64,000 nucleotides of DNA from Cloacibacterium caeni (GTDB lineage Bacteria; Bacteroidota; Bacteroidia; Flavobacteriales; Weeksellaceae): assembly GCF_907163125.1 (NCBI RefSeq), contig NZ_OU015319.1, positions 124,001 to 188,000 of the forward strand, read 5' to 3'. The translations under genes and the position numbers were made by a program. The notes under the pieces were generated by a model. The model did not search any database. It was not told where the DNA came from and was given only the letters and a program-made list of their open reading frames with translations. This document shows positions 17,040 through 26,953 of this stretch, one piece after another (within the stretch, counting starts at the first letter, position 1; every line of letters begins with the position of its first letter).

Positions 17040-19089
17040 TTTCCAAAAATTTATACGTTTCTATTTGACTGCGGAATGGTTTTTTGTTGTTTTTGACATA
17101 TTTATTGGTCAAATCTTCATCTAGAAATCTGGCTTTTACGTTGCCTTTCAATTGAAGTTCTAATAAATCTTTTAGTTCTTTTTTGAGATTTTTTTGATTC
17201 ACTTTTACGGCAGCTTCTATTCTGTAATCTAGGTTTCGCGTCATCCAATCCGCAGAAGAAAGATAGACATCTTCACTGCCTTTATTGTAAAAATACATCA
17301 CCCTAGAATGTTCCAAATATTCGTCTACAATACTGATGGCGTGAATTTTTTTCTTGAACGTTTTCTGTTCTACAGCACAGAAAATTCCGCGAACAATCAT
17401 TTTAATTTCCACACCAGCTTCCGCTGCTTCATAAAGTTTTTTAATCAAACCTTTATCAGAAAGTGAGTTTACTTTTATTATCATTTCGGCTTTTCTGCCT
17501 GCTTTTGCTTCTTCAATTTCTTTATCAATATGCCAAACAATTTTTTCTCGCATAAAATGTGGACAAACTAACAAATGATTGCAAGATTTCAATGCTAAAA
17601 CGGGGTCTATTTTTGGTTTTCTGAACACATTGAAAACTTTATTAATGTCTGCCATAATTGCTCTGTTAGAAGTCATGAGCAAATGGTCTACATAAATTTT
17701 GGCTGTTTTTTCGTTGAGGTTTCCAGTGCTTACAAATCCGTATTGAATGGTCTTGTTATTCACTCTTTTTTTGATGACACAGAGTTTTGCGTGTACTTTT
17801 TTATTGGGCAATCCTACTAAAACTTTTACACCTTCTTCTTCTAGTCTTTCTTTCCATTCTAGGTTGTTTTCTTCATCAAATCTGGCGCGCAATTCTAGCA
17901 TTACGGTGACTTCTTTTCCGTTTCTCACGGCATTAATCAATGCATTTACAATTTTGGAATTGCTGGCTAATCTATAAGCCGTGATTTGAATAGATTTTAC
18001 ATCAGGATCCATTGCAGCTTCTCTCAACAAGTCAATAACAGGTGTAAAAGTGTGATAAGGAAAGGTAAGAAGCACATCTTTTTTTACGATAACATCTGTA
18101 ATTCTGCCTTCGTGGTCGAATTCTGGATGCGTAAAAGAACTTCTTTCTATTGGTTTTTCATAATTTTTAAAAACATCTGGAAAATCCATAAAATGTCTGA
18201 AATTATGAATTTTTTGACCCGGAATAATGCTGTCTCTTTTGGTAAGATTGAGTTTTTTGATGAGAAATTCCACCAAAGATTTGTCCATGTCTTTGTCAAA
18301 AACAAAACGGGTAGGTTTTCCTTTTCTTCTGGATTTGATGCCTTTTTCAATTTTTTCTACAAAGCTGGTTCTGATGTCATTATCAAGGTCAAATTCTGCA
18401 TCTTTGGTCACCTTAAAAGAATTTGCTTTGAAATCATCATACCCGAAATAGGAGAAAATGTGCGGTAAATTGAAAGCGATGACGTCTTCTAGAAGCATTA
18501 TGTCAGTTTCCTCAGGATTTTCGGTGGGCAAAATGACAAATCTTCCATTCGCTTTCGCTGGAACTTCTATAATGGCAAATTTAGTTTCGAATTTCCAATC
18601 TTTTCTGCGCATTGCAATGCCTAGATAAAGGCTTTTTTCTCGCAAATAGGGCAGTTGAACATGGTCGTGAAGCAGAATAGGAATGACGTTGCTTTCTACT
18701 TCTTCATCAAAATATTTTTTTACAAATTCCTTCTGTTTTTCGGTGAGTTTTTTGGGTGTTTTAATGAAAACTTTTTGCTCTGCCATTTCTTCTTGGATTT
18801 TGTCCCAAGTTTTTTCAAAATCTTCTTGTTGTTTGATGACAATTTTATTGATTTTGTCCAGAATTCTTTGAGGCTTGTCAAAAAACGTTTCTACTGCAAG
18901 TTTATCTTTCAGCTCTAGAGCTCGTTTTAGTCCTGCAACTCGCACTCGGAAAAATTCATCTAAATTATTAGAGAAAATTCCTAAAAATCTAATTCTCAGG
19001 TGTAATGGAACGGTTTCGTCCATCGCTTCTTGCAAAACTCTTGCATTAAAACCTAACCAGGTAATGTCTCTAGGATTGAATTGTGGCAT
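17020..19089 (-). CDS. ppk1: Polyphosphate kinase 1
   Basis: This 689-residue enzyme makes inorganic polyphosphate from ATP at the inner membrane. The N domain starts RDITWLGFNARVLQEA, and FRVRVAGLK belongs to the N/H region. The catalytic phospholipase-D-like domains contain the autophosphorylated His in KKVHAKLCVIKK and the second conserved His in LEHSRVMYFYNKG, followed by YLSSADWMTRNLDYRIEAAV. The length fits PPK1. The C-terminal coding end overlaps a heptamer repeat array, so the last residues (KFLEKKKIEV) may be repeat-derived. There is no ppx neighbour in the window. Confidence 0.95.
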   Translation of the reverse strand: MPQFNPRDITWLGFNARVLQEAMDETVPLHLRIRFLGIFSNNLDEFFRVRVAGLKRALELKDKLAVETFFDKPQRILDKINKIVIKQQEDFEKTWDKIQEEMAEQKVFIKTPKKLTEKQKEFVKKYFDEEVESNVIPILLHDHVQLPYLREKSLYLGIAMRRKDWKFETKFAIIEVPAKANGRFVILPTENPEETDIMLLEDVIAFNLPHIFSYFGYDDFKANSFKVTKDAEFDLDNDIRTSFVEKIEKGIKSRRKGKPTRFVFDKDMDKSLVEFLIKKLNLTKRDSIIPGQKIHNFRHFMDFPDVFKNYEKPIERSSFTHPEFDHEGRITDVIVKKDVLLTFPYHTFTPVIDLLREAAMDPDVKSIQITAYRLASNSKIVNALINAVRNGKEVTVMLELRARFDEENNLEWKERLEEEGVKVLVGLPNKKVHAKLCVIKKRVNNKTIQYGFVSTGNLNEKTAKIYVDHLLMTSNRAIMADINKVFNVFRKPKIDPVLALKSCNHLLVCPHFMREKIVWHIDKEIEEAKAGRKAEMIIKVNSLSDKGLIKKLYEAAEAGVEIKMIVRGIFCAVEQKTFKKKIHAISIVDEYLEHSRVMYFYNKGSEDVYLSSADWMTRNLDYRIEAAVKVNQKNLKKELKDLLELQLKGNVKARFLDEDLTNKYVKNNKKPFRSQIETYKFLEKKKIEV

Positions 19090-19185
19090 ATCTGTAAAAA
19101 GTTTTATCCAAATATAATGATAAACATGGGAATAGAGAAGTGAAATGGAGATTTTAAAAGATGACAGTTTTTAAGAAAATGTCAA

Positions 19186-19217
19186 TTTGTCACAATTTTC
19201 TCAATGGTATAAAATTG
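19186..19217 (+). promoter_or_regulatory. Probable dnaK promoter
   Basis: TTTG at 19186-19189 and TAAAATTG at 19210-19217 (one mismatch to TAnnTTTG) are separated by 20 bases. I see no CIRCE element. Confidence 0.45.
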
Positions 19218-19265
19218 GAGAAATCCAAGTCAAATTAGTTAAGTAAAAAATAAAATATAAATATT

Positions 19266-21164
19266 ATGAGCAAAATTATCGGAATTGATTTAGGTACTAC
19301 CAACTCTTGCGTTGCGGTAATGGAAGGTAAAGATCCTGTAGTTATCCCAAATGCAGAAGGTAAAAGAACCACACCATCTATTGTAGCATTTACAGAAGAT
19401 GGAGAAAGAAAAGTAGGTGATCCTGCAAAAAGACAAGCAGTAACGAATCCTACTAAAACTGTTTATTCTATCAAGAGATTCATCGGAACACAGTTTACTA
19501 AAGATAAAGAAGAAATTTCTAGAGTTCCTTATGCTGTAGTAGCTGGACCAAATGATACTGTAAAAGTAAAAATAGACGATAGAGAATATACAGCACAAGA
19601 AATTTCTGCCATGATTCTTCAAAAAATGAAGAAAACGGCTGAAGATTTCCTTGGTCAAGAAGTAACCAGAGCAGTAATTACGGTTCCTGCATACTTTAAC
19701 GATGCACAAAGACAAGCTACAAAAGAAGCTGGTGAAATTGCTGGTCTTAAAGTAGAAAGAATCATCAACGAACCTACTGCTGCAGCTTTAGCTTACGGTT
19801 TAGATAAAGTAGGTAAAAAAGACTTAAACGTAGTTGTTTTCGACTGTGGAGGTGGTACTCATGACGTTTCTGTACTAGAAATGTACGAAGTAGATGGTAA
19901 CGCATCTTTCGAAGTAAAAGCTACTGATGGTGATACTCACCTTGGTGGTGACGACTTTGATAACGTAATCATCGATTGGATGGCAGATGAATTCAAATCT
20001 GAAGAAGGAGTAGATCTTAAATCTGATGCTATTGCACTTCAACGTTTAAAAGAAGCTGCTGAAAAAGCAAAAATTGAATTGTCTTCTTCTACTCAAACTG
20101 AAATCAACTTACCATATATCACGGCTACTGCAACTGGTCCTAAACACTTAGTGAAAACATTGACCAGAGCTAAATTTGAGCAATTGGCACATGATTTAAT
20201 TCAAAGAACCATCGAACCATGTAAAACTGCTCTTAGAAATGCTGGAATGAGCACTTCTGATATTGACGAAATCATCTTAGTAGGAGGTTCTACCAGAATT
20301 CCTGCAGTCCAAGAAGCGGTAGAAAAATTCTTCGGAAAAGCGCCTTCAAAAGGGGTAAATCCAGACGAAGTAGTAGCAATTGGTGCTGCAATTCAAGGGG
20401 GAGTTTTAACGGGTGATGTAAAAGATGTTCTTTTATTAGATGTAACTCCGCTTTCTTTAGGAATTGAAACAATGGGTTCGGTTTTCACTAAATTAATTGA
20501 AGCGAATACTACCATTCCTACCAAAAAATCTGAAGTTTTCTCTACAGCAAGTGATAATCAGCCTGCGGTAACCATCAGAGTAGGACAAGGAGAAAGACCA
20601 ATGTTTAATGACAACAAAGAAATTGGTAGATTTGATTTAGTAGATATTCCACCTGCACCAAGAGGAGTTCCACAAATTGAGGTAACTTTTGATATCGATG
20701 CAAACGGTATTCTACATGTTTCTGCTAAAGATAAAGGAACTGGTAAAGAGCAATCGATTAAAATCCAAGCATCTTCTGGACTTTCTGATGCAGAAATCGA
20801 AAGAATGAAAAAAGAAGCAGAAGAAAATGCAGCAGCAGATGCGAAGAGAAAAGAAGATGTAGAAACCATCAATAAAGCAGATGGAATGATTTTCCAAACA
20901 GAAAAACAATTAAAAGAATTTGGAGAAAAATTATCTGCAGATAAAAAAGCAGCAATCGAAGCAGCTCACACAGAATTGAAAGCTGCTTATGAAACCAAAG
21001 ATGCAGATGCGATTAAACCTAAGTTAGAAGCATTAGACGCAGCTTGGATGGCCGCTTCAGAAGAATTGTACAAAGCAACTCAAGAAGCACAACCGCAACC
21101 TGAACAAACACAAGGTAACGCTGGCGAAAATGTACAAGATGCAGATTTCGAAGAAGTCAAGTAA
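19266..21164 (+). CDS. dnaK: Hsp70 chaperone DnaK
   Basis: This 632-residue cytoplasmic chaperone uses ATP hydrolysis to bind and release unfolded proteins, with DnaJ and GrpE as partners. The nucleotide-binding domain (1-385) shows [10 protein letters not shown], the phosphate loop [10 protein letters not shown] and [13 protein letters not shown]. The linker [16 protein letters not shown] precedes the substrate domain and helical lid. The THD variant of the phosphate loop is what Flavobacteriia usually carry. The C-terminus ends [11 protein letters not shown], close to the typical EEVD-like acidic tail. It stands alone, without dnaJ or grpE, and is followed by a terminator and then the integrated element. 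Confidence 0.97.
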   Translation: MSKIIGIDLGTTNSCVAVMEGKDPVVIPNAEGKRTTPSIVAFTEDGERKVGDPAKRQAVTNPTKTVYSIKRFIGTQFTKDKEEISRVPYAVVAGPNDTVKVKIDDREYTAQEISAMILQKMKKTAEDFLGQEVTRAVITVPAYFNDAQRQATKEAGEIAGLKVERIINEPTAAALAYGLDKVGKKDLNVVVFDCGGGTHDVSVLEMYEVDGNASFEVKATDGDTHLGGDDFDNVIIDWMADEFKSEEGVDLKSDAIALQRLKEAAEKAKIELSSSTQTEINLPYITATATGPKHLVKTLTRAKFEQLAHDLIQRTIEPCKTALRNAGMSTSDIDEIILVGGSTRIPAVQEAVEKFFGKAPSKGVNPDEVVAIGAAIQGGVLTGDVKDVLLLDVTPLSLGIETMGSVFTKLIEANTTIPTKKSEVFSTASDNQPAVTIRVGQGERPMFNDNKEIGRFDLVDIPPAPRGVPQIEVTFDIDANGILHVSAKDKGTGKEQSIKIQASSGLSDAEIERMKKEAEENAAADAKRKEDVETINKADGMIFQTEKQLKEFGEKLSADKKAAIEAAHTELKAAYETKDADAIKPKLEALDAAWMAASEELYKATQEAQPQPEQTQGNAGENVQDADFEEVK

Positions 21165-21196
21165 GGACTGATTAAAATCAATTAAAATAAATGAGT

Positions 21197-21232
21197 AAAT
21201 CGCTGTAAATGTAATATTTACGGCGATTTTTA
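21197..21232 (+). terminator. dnaK terminator
   Basis: AAATCGC-TGTAAAT pairs with ATTTACG-GCGATTT, followed by TTTATTTTT. Confidence 0.8.
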
Positions 21233-21286
21233 TTTTTAACAATTTTTGAAAAATGCTTGTTTTTAATCGTTTTTTATCATATTTTC

Positions 21287-21303
21287 GTACCATATTTGTA
21301 CCG
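21287..21303. other. Candidate attachment site, left end
   Basis: GTACCATATTTGTACCG lies between the dnaK terminator and the recombinase operon. It matches 49422-49438 in 16 of 17 bases and itself holds two GTACC words. Confidence 0.5.
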
Positions 21304-21392
21304 CGCTTAATAAGTAGATAATGTGCGTCTTAAAAAGGTTTATTATATCTTAATGAATCTTAAAAGGCGATAATATTAAAAAAAATTGTTTT

Positions 21393-21962
21393 ATGGGCTT
21401 TAGTAAATTGAAAATCCCAAGAATTTGTGAATTTTGTGAAAATCCGTTTGAGGCAAAAACTGTTACTACGCGTTTCTGTTGTAAGGCTTGTGCTGACAAA
21501 TCTGCAAAAAAACAAAAGCGATTAGCTAAAGAAATGGAAGCTAGACAAAATTTGTTGGAGATAGCAAAAGCTAAAATTATAGAAATTCAGGCTCGACCTT
21601 ATATTTCGGTAAGTGAAGCCGCTCAACTATTTGGTATGTCAAAAGATACGGTTCATAGGTTAATAAAAAGCAAAAGGATTTCCGCATATAATTTTGGGCA
21701 GAGGCTTACACGTGTTAGCAAAACTGATTTAGAAGAAATGTTTAGTAAGGTTTTGGTCGTTAAATCCTCTGATAAAGAAGTAATCAAAAAAGATTATAAA
21801 ATAGAAGATTGCTACACTTTATCAGAAGTTTCAAAAAAATTTAACGCTAATCCATCAACTGTTACTAGTGTTATTAGGAAAAACAATATTCCAAAAAAGA
21901 AAGTTGGGAGTTTTGTATATGTTCCTAAAAAACTAATTGATGAAATATTTGACGGCAAATGA
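21393..21962 (+). CDS. Zinc-ribbon plus double helix-turn-helix DNA-binding protein, excisionase-like
   Basis: This 189-residue basic protein begins with a probable zinc ribbon (ICEFCENPF and RFCCKACADK). It then has two MerR/excisionase-type helix-turn-helix domains: YISVSEAAQLFGMSKDTVHRL (about 65-115) and YTLSEVSKKFNANPSTVTSV (about 140-185). Its stop overlaps the start of the recombinase gene by four bases (ATGA), so the two are translationally coupled. I infer a recombination directionality or regulatory factor acting with the integrase. No direct evidence fixes whether it promotes integration or excision. Confidence 0.75.
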   Translation: MGFSKLKIPRICEFCENPFEAKTVTTRFCCKACADKSAKKQKRLAKEMEARQNLLEIAKAKIIEIQARPYISVSEAAQLFGMSKDTVHRLIKSKRISAYNFGQRLTRVSKTDLEEMFSKVLVVKSSDKEVIKKDYKIEDCYTLSEVSKKFNANPSTVTSVIRKNNIPKKKVGSFVYVPKKLIDEIFDGK

Positions 21963-23215
21963 AAGAACTTTTAAAAACTAAAGTCACCGTAAGGTTAAGA
22001 AAAGCAGAAAACCGAAAAGAATGGTACATCTATTTGGAGAGTTATCCTGTGATGATTTCGGGAAAGAAAAATCCACAAAGAATTCGTGAGTATCTAAACC
22101 GAAGTGTAACAACAGTAGAATTTGATAAGAAAAGACCTGCAAAAACTACTCAAAATTCAATTTCATATAAACCTAAAAGAGACGATAATGGCATCATAGT
22201 TTGCAAAAGTGAAAACGATAGAGAAACTATGTTTTATGCAGATTCAGTAAGGAAATTAAGACAAAAAGAATATGATAATATTGATCTCTACAGCGAATTA
22301 GATAGTATTCAAGCAGAACAAAAAGAAAAATCACAGGAAAATTTTGTTAAATATTTCGAAGCATTAATCAAAAGACGACACAAAAATAATTCTGAATCAA
22401 TTAAGATAAATTGGGAAAGAGCAATTGACTTTTTAATTTATTATGAAGGTTCTGAAATCCCTTTTTCTAAAATTGATATTAAATTTTGTGAGAATTTTAA
22501 AACCTTTCTTTTGAATGCACCTCGCGGTGGAAATAAAAATGGGAAATTATCTCAAAATAGTGCATCAACTTATTTTTCTGTTTTTAAAGCTGCGTTGAAA
22601 CAAGCTTTCATTGATGGTTATTTTACGACAGATATTGCTGCAAAAATAAAAGGAATTCCAAGTGAAGAATCAAGAAGAGAATATTTAACAATTGATGAAC
22701 TGAATACTTTAGTTGCTACTCCTTGTGAAAATGATATTCTGAAGCGTGCCGCACTTTTTTCTGCATTAACAGGTTTGCGACATTCTGATATTCAAAAACT
22801 GAAGTGGAATGAAATAAGTTTAGATAACAATCAACCGAGAATTAATTTCACTCAAAAAAAGACAAAAGGTGTAGAATATATGCCGATCTCTCAACAGGCT
22901 TTAGAAATTTGCGGAGAACCAAAATCGCCAAATGATTTGGTTTTTGAAAATTTAACCAATCCAGCATGGATTAATCGACCATTAAAGACTTGGGTTGCAA
23001 AAGCAGGAATCAATAAAAACATCACTTTTCACTGCTTTCGTCACACTTTTGCTACTTTGCAACTTTCAAGCGGTACTGATATTTATACAGTGAGCAAAAT
23101 GCTTGGTCATACGAATGTGAAGACTACACAAGTCTATGCAAAAGTGATTGATGAAAAGAAAAATAGAGCGGCGGAAGCGATACAATTAAAATCTTTAAAA
23201 AATCAATCTGAATGA
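21959..23215 (+). CDS. Tyrosine recombinase (phage-type integrase)
   Basis: This is a 418-residue site-specific recombinase. An N-terminal arm-binding region is followed by a SAM-like core-binding domain (about 120-225, NFVKYFEALIKRR to IPSEE). The catalytic domain has Arg in ALTGLRHSDIQKL, the HCFRHTF box, His in LGHTNVKTTQ and the nucleophile Tyr in VYAKV. All catalytic residues are present, so the enzyme should be active in integrating and excising the element. Start and stop overlap the neighbours by ATGA, giving a three-gene coupled unit. Confidence 0.93.
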   Translation: MKELLKTKVTVRLRKAENRKEWYIYLESYPVMISGKKNPQRIREYLNRSVTTVEFDKKRPAKTTQNSISYKPKRDDNGIIVCKSENDRETMFYADSVRKLRQKEYDNIDLYSELDSIQAEQKEKSQENFVKYFEALIKRRHKNNSESIKINWERAIDFLIYYEGSEIPFSKIDIKFCENFKTFLLNAPRGGNKNGKLSQNSASTYFSVFKAALKQAFIDGYFTTDIAAKIKGIPSEESRREYLTIDELNTLVATPCENDILKRAALFSALTGLRHSDIQKLKWNEISLDNNQPRINFTQKKTKGVEYMPISQQALEICGEPKSPNDLVFENLTNPAWINRPLKTWVAKAGINKNITFHCFRHTFATLQLSSGTDIYTVSKMLGHTNVKTTQVYAKVIDEKKNRAAEAIQLKSLKNQSE

Positions 23216-24036
23216 AAATAAAGTACTTTGAATATATCGCTATTTGTTTGTCAGTTTTTCTAGCTTGCATATTCATAGGTAATGCTGCTAGAGAATATTC
23301 TATTAGAAATGGAGCAGATGAATTTACAATTAATTTGTTTTTCTGGGGAGGTATTGGTTTGGGTGTATTAATATTCGTATTTGTAATTTTATTTCTTGAA
23401 CCAATAGTAAATTGGATAGTAAAACGTTTTTTAAACAATTCAAAATCCAAATTAGTTGAAGAACAAGAAGACGATTCAAAGAATATCCAAATAGTTAATT
23501 CTACGGAGAATTTTGAATTTAATGAAAAACACATGCAAAGTTTCCCAAATATTATCGAAGAAGAACCAGCTTTTGAAGTTGAAAAAAAAATATCCGAAAC
23601 AATATTGGAAAATGAAGAACCTATTGAAATATCTGATATTGAAAAAATAAGAATTAAGGCAAAATCTGAAAGTGAAAAAATCGTACAGGAAAAGCTGGGT
23701 TTTATTGTTCAATACACTAAAGAAAAATTTGCACCATACTTTTCGGATGAAGAAATCAATAGATTTAGCATTTATTTAATAGAATTTTTGAAAGATAGTA
23801 AGATTGATACTATTACTCCAATAAGAGTGAATACTCTTAAAACGATTGATCTAATGCATTTCGGATGGAATGTGTGGCATCATTATAGAGGAAACAATCA
23901 GAGAAAAGATGTCGCTAAATTTTTGAAAATTGTTTTTTCTGAAAGTTTTAAAGAAATGGAAGAATCAACAATAGAAAAATTACTCTCTTCGAGAAAAGAG
24001 GAAGGATTAATAAAAATTGAAGATAACCTCCTTTAG
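23212..24036 (+). CDS. Membrane protein with cytoplasmic helical tail, unknown
   Basis: This 274-residue protein has two membrane helices in the first 70 residues (AICLSVFLACIFIGNAA and LFFWGGIGLGVLIFVFVI), then a charged, probably coiled linker and a helical C-terminal domain from about residue 145. It overlaps the recombinase gene by four bases, so its expression is coupled to recombination. I do not recognise a family. A possible role is sensing, or tethering the element's machinery at the membrane. Confidence 0.6.
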   Translation: MKIKYFEYIAICLSVFLACIFIGNAAREYSIRNGADEFTINLFFWGGIGLGVLIFVFVILFLEPIVNWIVKRFLNNSKSKLVEEQEDDSKNIQIVNSTENFEFNEKHMQSFPNIIEEEPAFEVEKKISETILENEEPIEISDIEKIRIKAKSESEKIVQEKLGFIVQYTKEKFAPYFSDEEINRFSIYLIEFLKDSKIDTITPIRVNTLKTIDLMHFGWNVWHHYRGNNQRKDVAKFLKIVFSESFKEMEESTIEKLLSSRKEEGLIKIEDNLL

Positions 24037-24169
24037 TAAAGGAAAATACAATTAATATTGAGCAGAAAACCATTTATGTTATTAGTATGATTTAAACATT
24101 CTTTATCATACAAAAAACATACATATAACATAAATTATCATTGCACTATAACAATCATAAACGATAATT

Positions 24170-24508
24170 ATGGACGTAAATGAAATTTCTTTTGAAAACC
24201 TGCCAAAAGCAGTTGCTCACTTAACGAATGAAATTGCCGAAATTAAATCTATGGTTCAGAATGCGAAAATTTCTGAACCTAAAGAAAAACGCATTCCTAT
24301 AGGAATTGAAGATGTATGTAAGATAATAGGGAAAGCCAAACCTACAATTTATACTCTTGTAAGGCAAAGAAAAATTCCGTGTTACAAAAACGGTAAAAAA
24401 CTCTATTTTTTTGAAGATGAACTTTTGGAATGGATTTCTAAAGGTAAAAAGAAAACCTTACTAGAAATAGAATCCGAAGCTCTGAAATATCATAACCGAA
24501 ATAGATAA
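24170..24508 (+). CDS. Helix-turn-helix (excisionase-family) regulator
   Basis: This 112-residue protein has a coiled N-terminus (about 10-40) and a MerR/Xis-type helix-turn-helix at about 45-105: IGIEDVCKIIGKAKPTIYTLV followed by KIPCYKNGKKLYFFEDEL. Such proteins usually precede vapE or rep genes in Bacteroidota mobilizable elements, and here the vapE start is four bases downstream. I infer control of the replication genes or of excision. Confidence 0.75.
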   Translation: MDVNEISFENLPKAVAHLTNEIAEIKSMVQNAKISEPKEKRIPIGIEDVCKIIGKAKPTIYTLVRQRKIPCYKNGKKLYFFEDELLEWISKGKKKTLLEIESEALKYHNRNR

Positions 24509-24512
24509 GGTT

Positions 24513-25670
24513 ATGAACGAAGAAAAATTCTTGTATCAATCTGATACACCTTCCAAAACGATTTACGATCGAGCGATGAATTATTTAGACGAAAAATACA
24601 ACATTCGTTTTAATACCATTGCTTTGGAGTTGGAAATTCAGTTGAAAGAGCAGGTTGGAACTTGGACTGTTCTCAACATCAATTCTTTATTGATTGAGTT
24701 AGCACAGTCTGGAATTGAAATTAATATGAATAAATTGGAAATTCTAGTTAGAAGCCATTTGATTCAGCAATACAATCCAATTCGTGAGTATTTTGAAAAT
24801 TTAGAAACTTGGGATGGTATAGATTACATCAAGAAACTCTCTCAATATCTTAAAACCAATGATGATGAAGCATTTTGTTATCATTTTGAAAAATGGCTAA
24901 CAAGAGCGGTATTATGTTCATTAAATAGAGGTTATGTCAATAAACAGTCATTGGTTTTAGCATCACATCAAAATTCGGGGAAGTCCTCTTTTTTACGATT
25001 TTTAATTCCTCCAAAATTAGAAAATTATTACACCGAAAATATCTCCATTGACAAAGATGGTATCATTTCCATTTGTAAAAATTTGATTTGTAACCTCGAT
25101 GAATTGGCGGTTTTATCAAAGTCTGATGTCAATACTTTGAAATCTTTCATCTCCAAAAGCAGTGCAAATATTCGTTTGCCTTATGCACGAAAAGCCGAAT
25201 TTTTAGAAAGAATATGCTCGTTTGTAGGTTCTACCAATCGGACTGATTTTCTTACCGATGAAACAGGAAGCATTAGATGGTTGATTTTTGAGGTGTATTC
25301 TTTTGATTTTGAATATTCCAAAGAAATTGATATGGATAAAGTCTGGTCTCAAGCTTACTACAATGCTTTTGAAAGGAAAAATTACAATCCCGAACTTACT
25401 GCTTCAGACATCGCCGAAAACGAAAAGCGAAACGAAAAATATGCACAAGTTTCAATGGAGCAAGAACTGATTTCAGCTCATTTTGAAAAATCTGAAAAAA
25501 TGGAAGAATTTCTCACGGCAACCGATATTATGTTGGCGATGAATAATGCTTTAGGATTGCGATTGAATAATGTGAAAATCGGAAAAGCACTCACCAGTTT
25601 AAAATATCAAAGGATAAAACATCCTCAACTTCAAGTGTACGGTTATCTCATCAAAAGAAAATCTGAATAA
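24513..25670 (+). CDS. VapE-family replication helicase / ATPase
   Basis: The 385-residue protein matches the virulence-associated E family (PF05272), whose members are SF3-like ATPases used by phage satellites and mobilizable islands. The Walker A motif is ASHQNSGKSSFLRFL (about 150-165), Walker B is ICNLDELA, and SFVGSTNRTDFLTDETGSIRW is the usual sensor region. It sits between an excisionase-like gene and an iteron-rich region, then a primase, which together form a replication module. This suggests that the element replicates after excision. Confidence 0.85.
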   Translation: MNEEKFLYQSDTPSKTIYDRAMNYLDEKYNIRFNTIALELEIQLKEQVGTWTVLNINSLLIELAQSGIEINMNKLEILVRSHLIQQYNPIREYFENLETWDGIDYIKKLSQYLKTNDDEAFCYHFEKWLTRAVLCSLNRGYVNKQSLVLASHQNSGKSSFLRFLIPPKLENYYTENISIDKDGIISICKNLICNLDELAVLSKSDVNTLKSFISKSSANIRLPYARKAEFLERICSFVGSTNRTDFLTDETGSIRWLIFEVYSFDFEYSKEIDMDKVWSQAYYNAFERKNYNPELTASDIAENEKRNEKYAQVSMEQELISAHFEKSEKMEEFLTATDIMLAMNNALGLRLNNVKIGKALTSLKYQRIKHPQLQVYGYLIKRKSE

Positions 25671-25676
25671 ACAAAC

Positions 25677-25867
25677 TTACCAAAGTTACCAAGTTACCTT
25701 AAATCTTTAAATGATTTAATAATCAATGATTTATAAAGGTAATTCAATTTGAAAAATAAGTTACCTAAAGTTACCTTAATTAAAAATTTATGGTAAGAAG
25801 GTAAAAACAGGTAATTGTAAAAATTTGCTTTAAATTATTGTTAATCAATAAAAAGGTAATTAGGTAA
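25677..25867. repeat. Iteron-like cluster, putative replication origin
   Basis: TTACC occurs at 25677, 25686, 25694, 25761 and 25771, and its complement GGTAA at 25738, 25792, 25800, 25810, 25855 and 25863: eleven copies in 191 bases of AT-rich non-coding DNA. Longer forms read AAGTTACCTTA or AAGGTAATT. It lies exactly between vapE and the primase gene. Confidence 0.65.
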
Positions 25868-25905
25868 GAGGAATTAAAAAAAACAAAGAAAACAAAAACA
25901 TTAAA

Positions 25906-26817
25906 ATGAACTGCAACCAATTCAACTCTATAAAGTTGGAAGAAGTCCTCGTTTCACTCGGACACCATCCAACAAAGCAAAATGAAAAAGAAGCTTGGTA
26001 TCTCAATCCTTTTTCCACAGAAACCCAAGCCTCTTTTAAACTCAATAAAAGAAACAACGTTTGGTATCTCCATTCCGAAGGAATAGGCGGAAACAATGTC
26101 GATTTTATGAAAAAATATCTAAACGAATCAGTAAAAGAAGTTTTAGAATGGGCAGAAAAGCAAAATTTTTCTTCTTTTCAACATCAAAGTAATTCTAATC
26201 CTAAGCAAGAAACTCTAGCAAATAATTATACAATAGTTGAAGTTAAAGACATTCAACATCCAGCACTTTTGGAATATTTAAAAAGCCGAAAAGTAGAAAA
26301 TCAAACCACATACTTAAAAGAGATACATTATCAAATCAACGATAAAAACTATTTCGGAATAGGCTTCAAAAATGATTCTGGAGGTTACGAAATTCGCAAT
26401 AAATATTCAAAAATTTGTTTGGGCAAAAAAGATGTTTCGACGATAAAAAATGATTCAGAAAATTTGAAAATTTTCGAAGATTTTTTTGATTTTCTTTCCT
26501 TTAAAAATGTAGAAAATTTTTTAGAAAAAGAACCTTCTGATTATATCATTTTGAATTCCGTTTCGATGATTCAAAAAATTAAAAATGTAGTTCAAAATTA
26601 TCAAAAAGTAGAACTGTATTTTGACAACGACAATGCAGGAAACCGAGCTGTCGAAATGATAAAGAATGAAGGAGAAAACATAGAAGACTGTCGGATTCTA
26701 TACAAAAACCACAAAGACCTGAATGAGTTTTTAATGAGTTGGGAAATGCGTAAAAGAGATACAGGCAGAGAATATGAAGACCTGAATAAAATAAACACAC
26801 GCAAAATTGGCAGATAG
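25906..26817 (+). CDS. Toprim-domain primase-like protein
   Basis: This 303-residue protein resembles the small primases of Bacteroidota mobilizable elements. The N-terminal 80 residues follow the fold of the DnaG zinc-binding domain (WYLNPFSTETQASFKL, WYLHSEGIGGNNVDF) but lack the Cys ligands. The Toprim domain (about 185-265) has the catalytic Glu in KIFEDFFDFLSF and the Asp motif in LYFDNDNAGNRAVEM. It would make primers for element replication or for the transferred strand. It follows the iteron cluster directly. Confidence 0.82.
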   Translation: MNCNQFNSIKLEEVLVSLGHHPTKQNEKEAWYLNPFSTETQASFKLNKRNNVWYLHSEGIGGNNVDFMKKYLNESVKEVLEWAEKQNFSSFQHQSNSNPKQETLANNYTIVEVKDIQHPALLEYLKSRKVENQTTYLKEIHYQINDKNYFGIGFKNDSGGYEIRNKYSKICLGKKDVSTIKNDSENLKIFEDFFDFLSFKNVENFLEKEPSDYIILNSVSMIQKIKNVVQNYQKVELYFDNDNAGNRAVEMIKNEGENIEDCRILYKNHKDLNEFLMSWEMRKRDTGREYEDLNKINTRKIGR

Positions 26818-26953
26818 TTAGTGCAAAAAGTACCCAAAGTTTACAATAAGCGTAGCCGCTAATTGCAAAATTGGGATTTTTGATTTCTTCCTATCGTCAG
26901 AAATGTCTTGAAAAACCTTTTTAAAAACCAACTAAAATTCAAATAAAAACTAA
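26818..26953. other. Intergenic region before the mob genes, possible oriT
   Basis: This 136-base gap holds a GC-richer patch, AAGCGTAGCCGCTAATTGC (26849-26867), between the primase and the mobilization genes, where oriT is usually found. No convincing long inverted repeat is visible. Confidence 0.25.
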
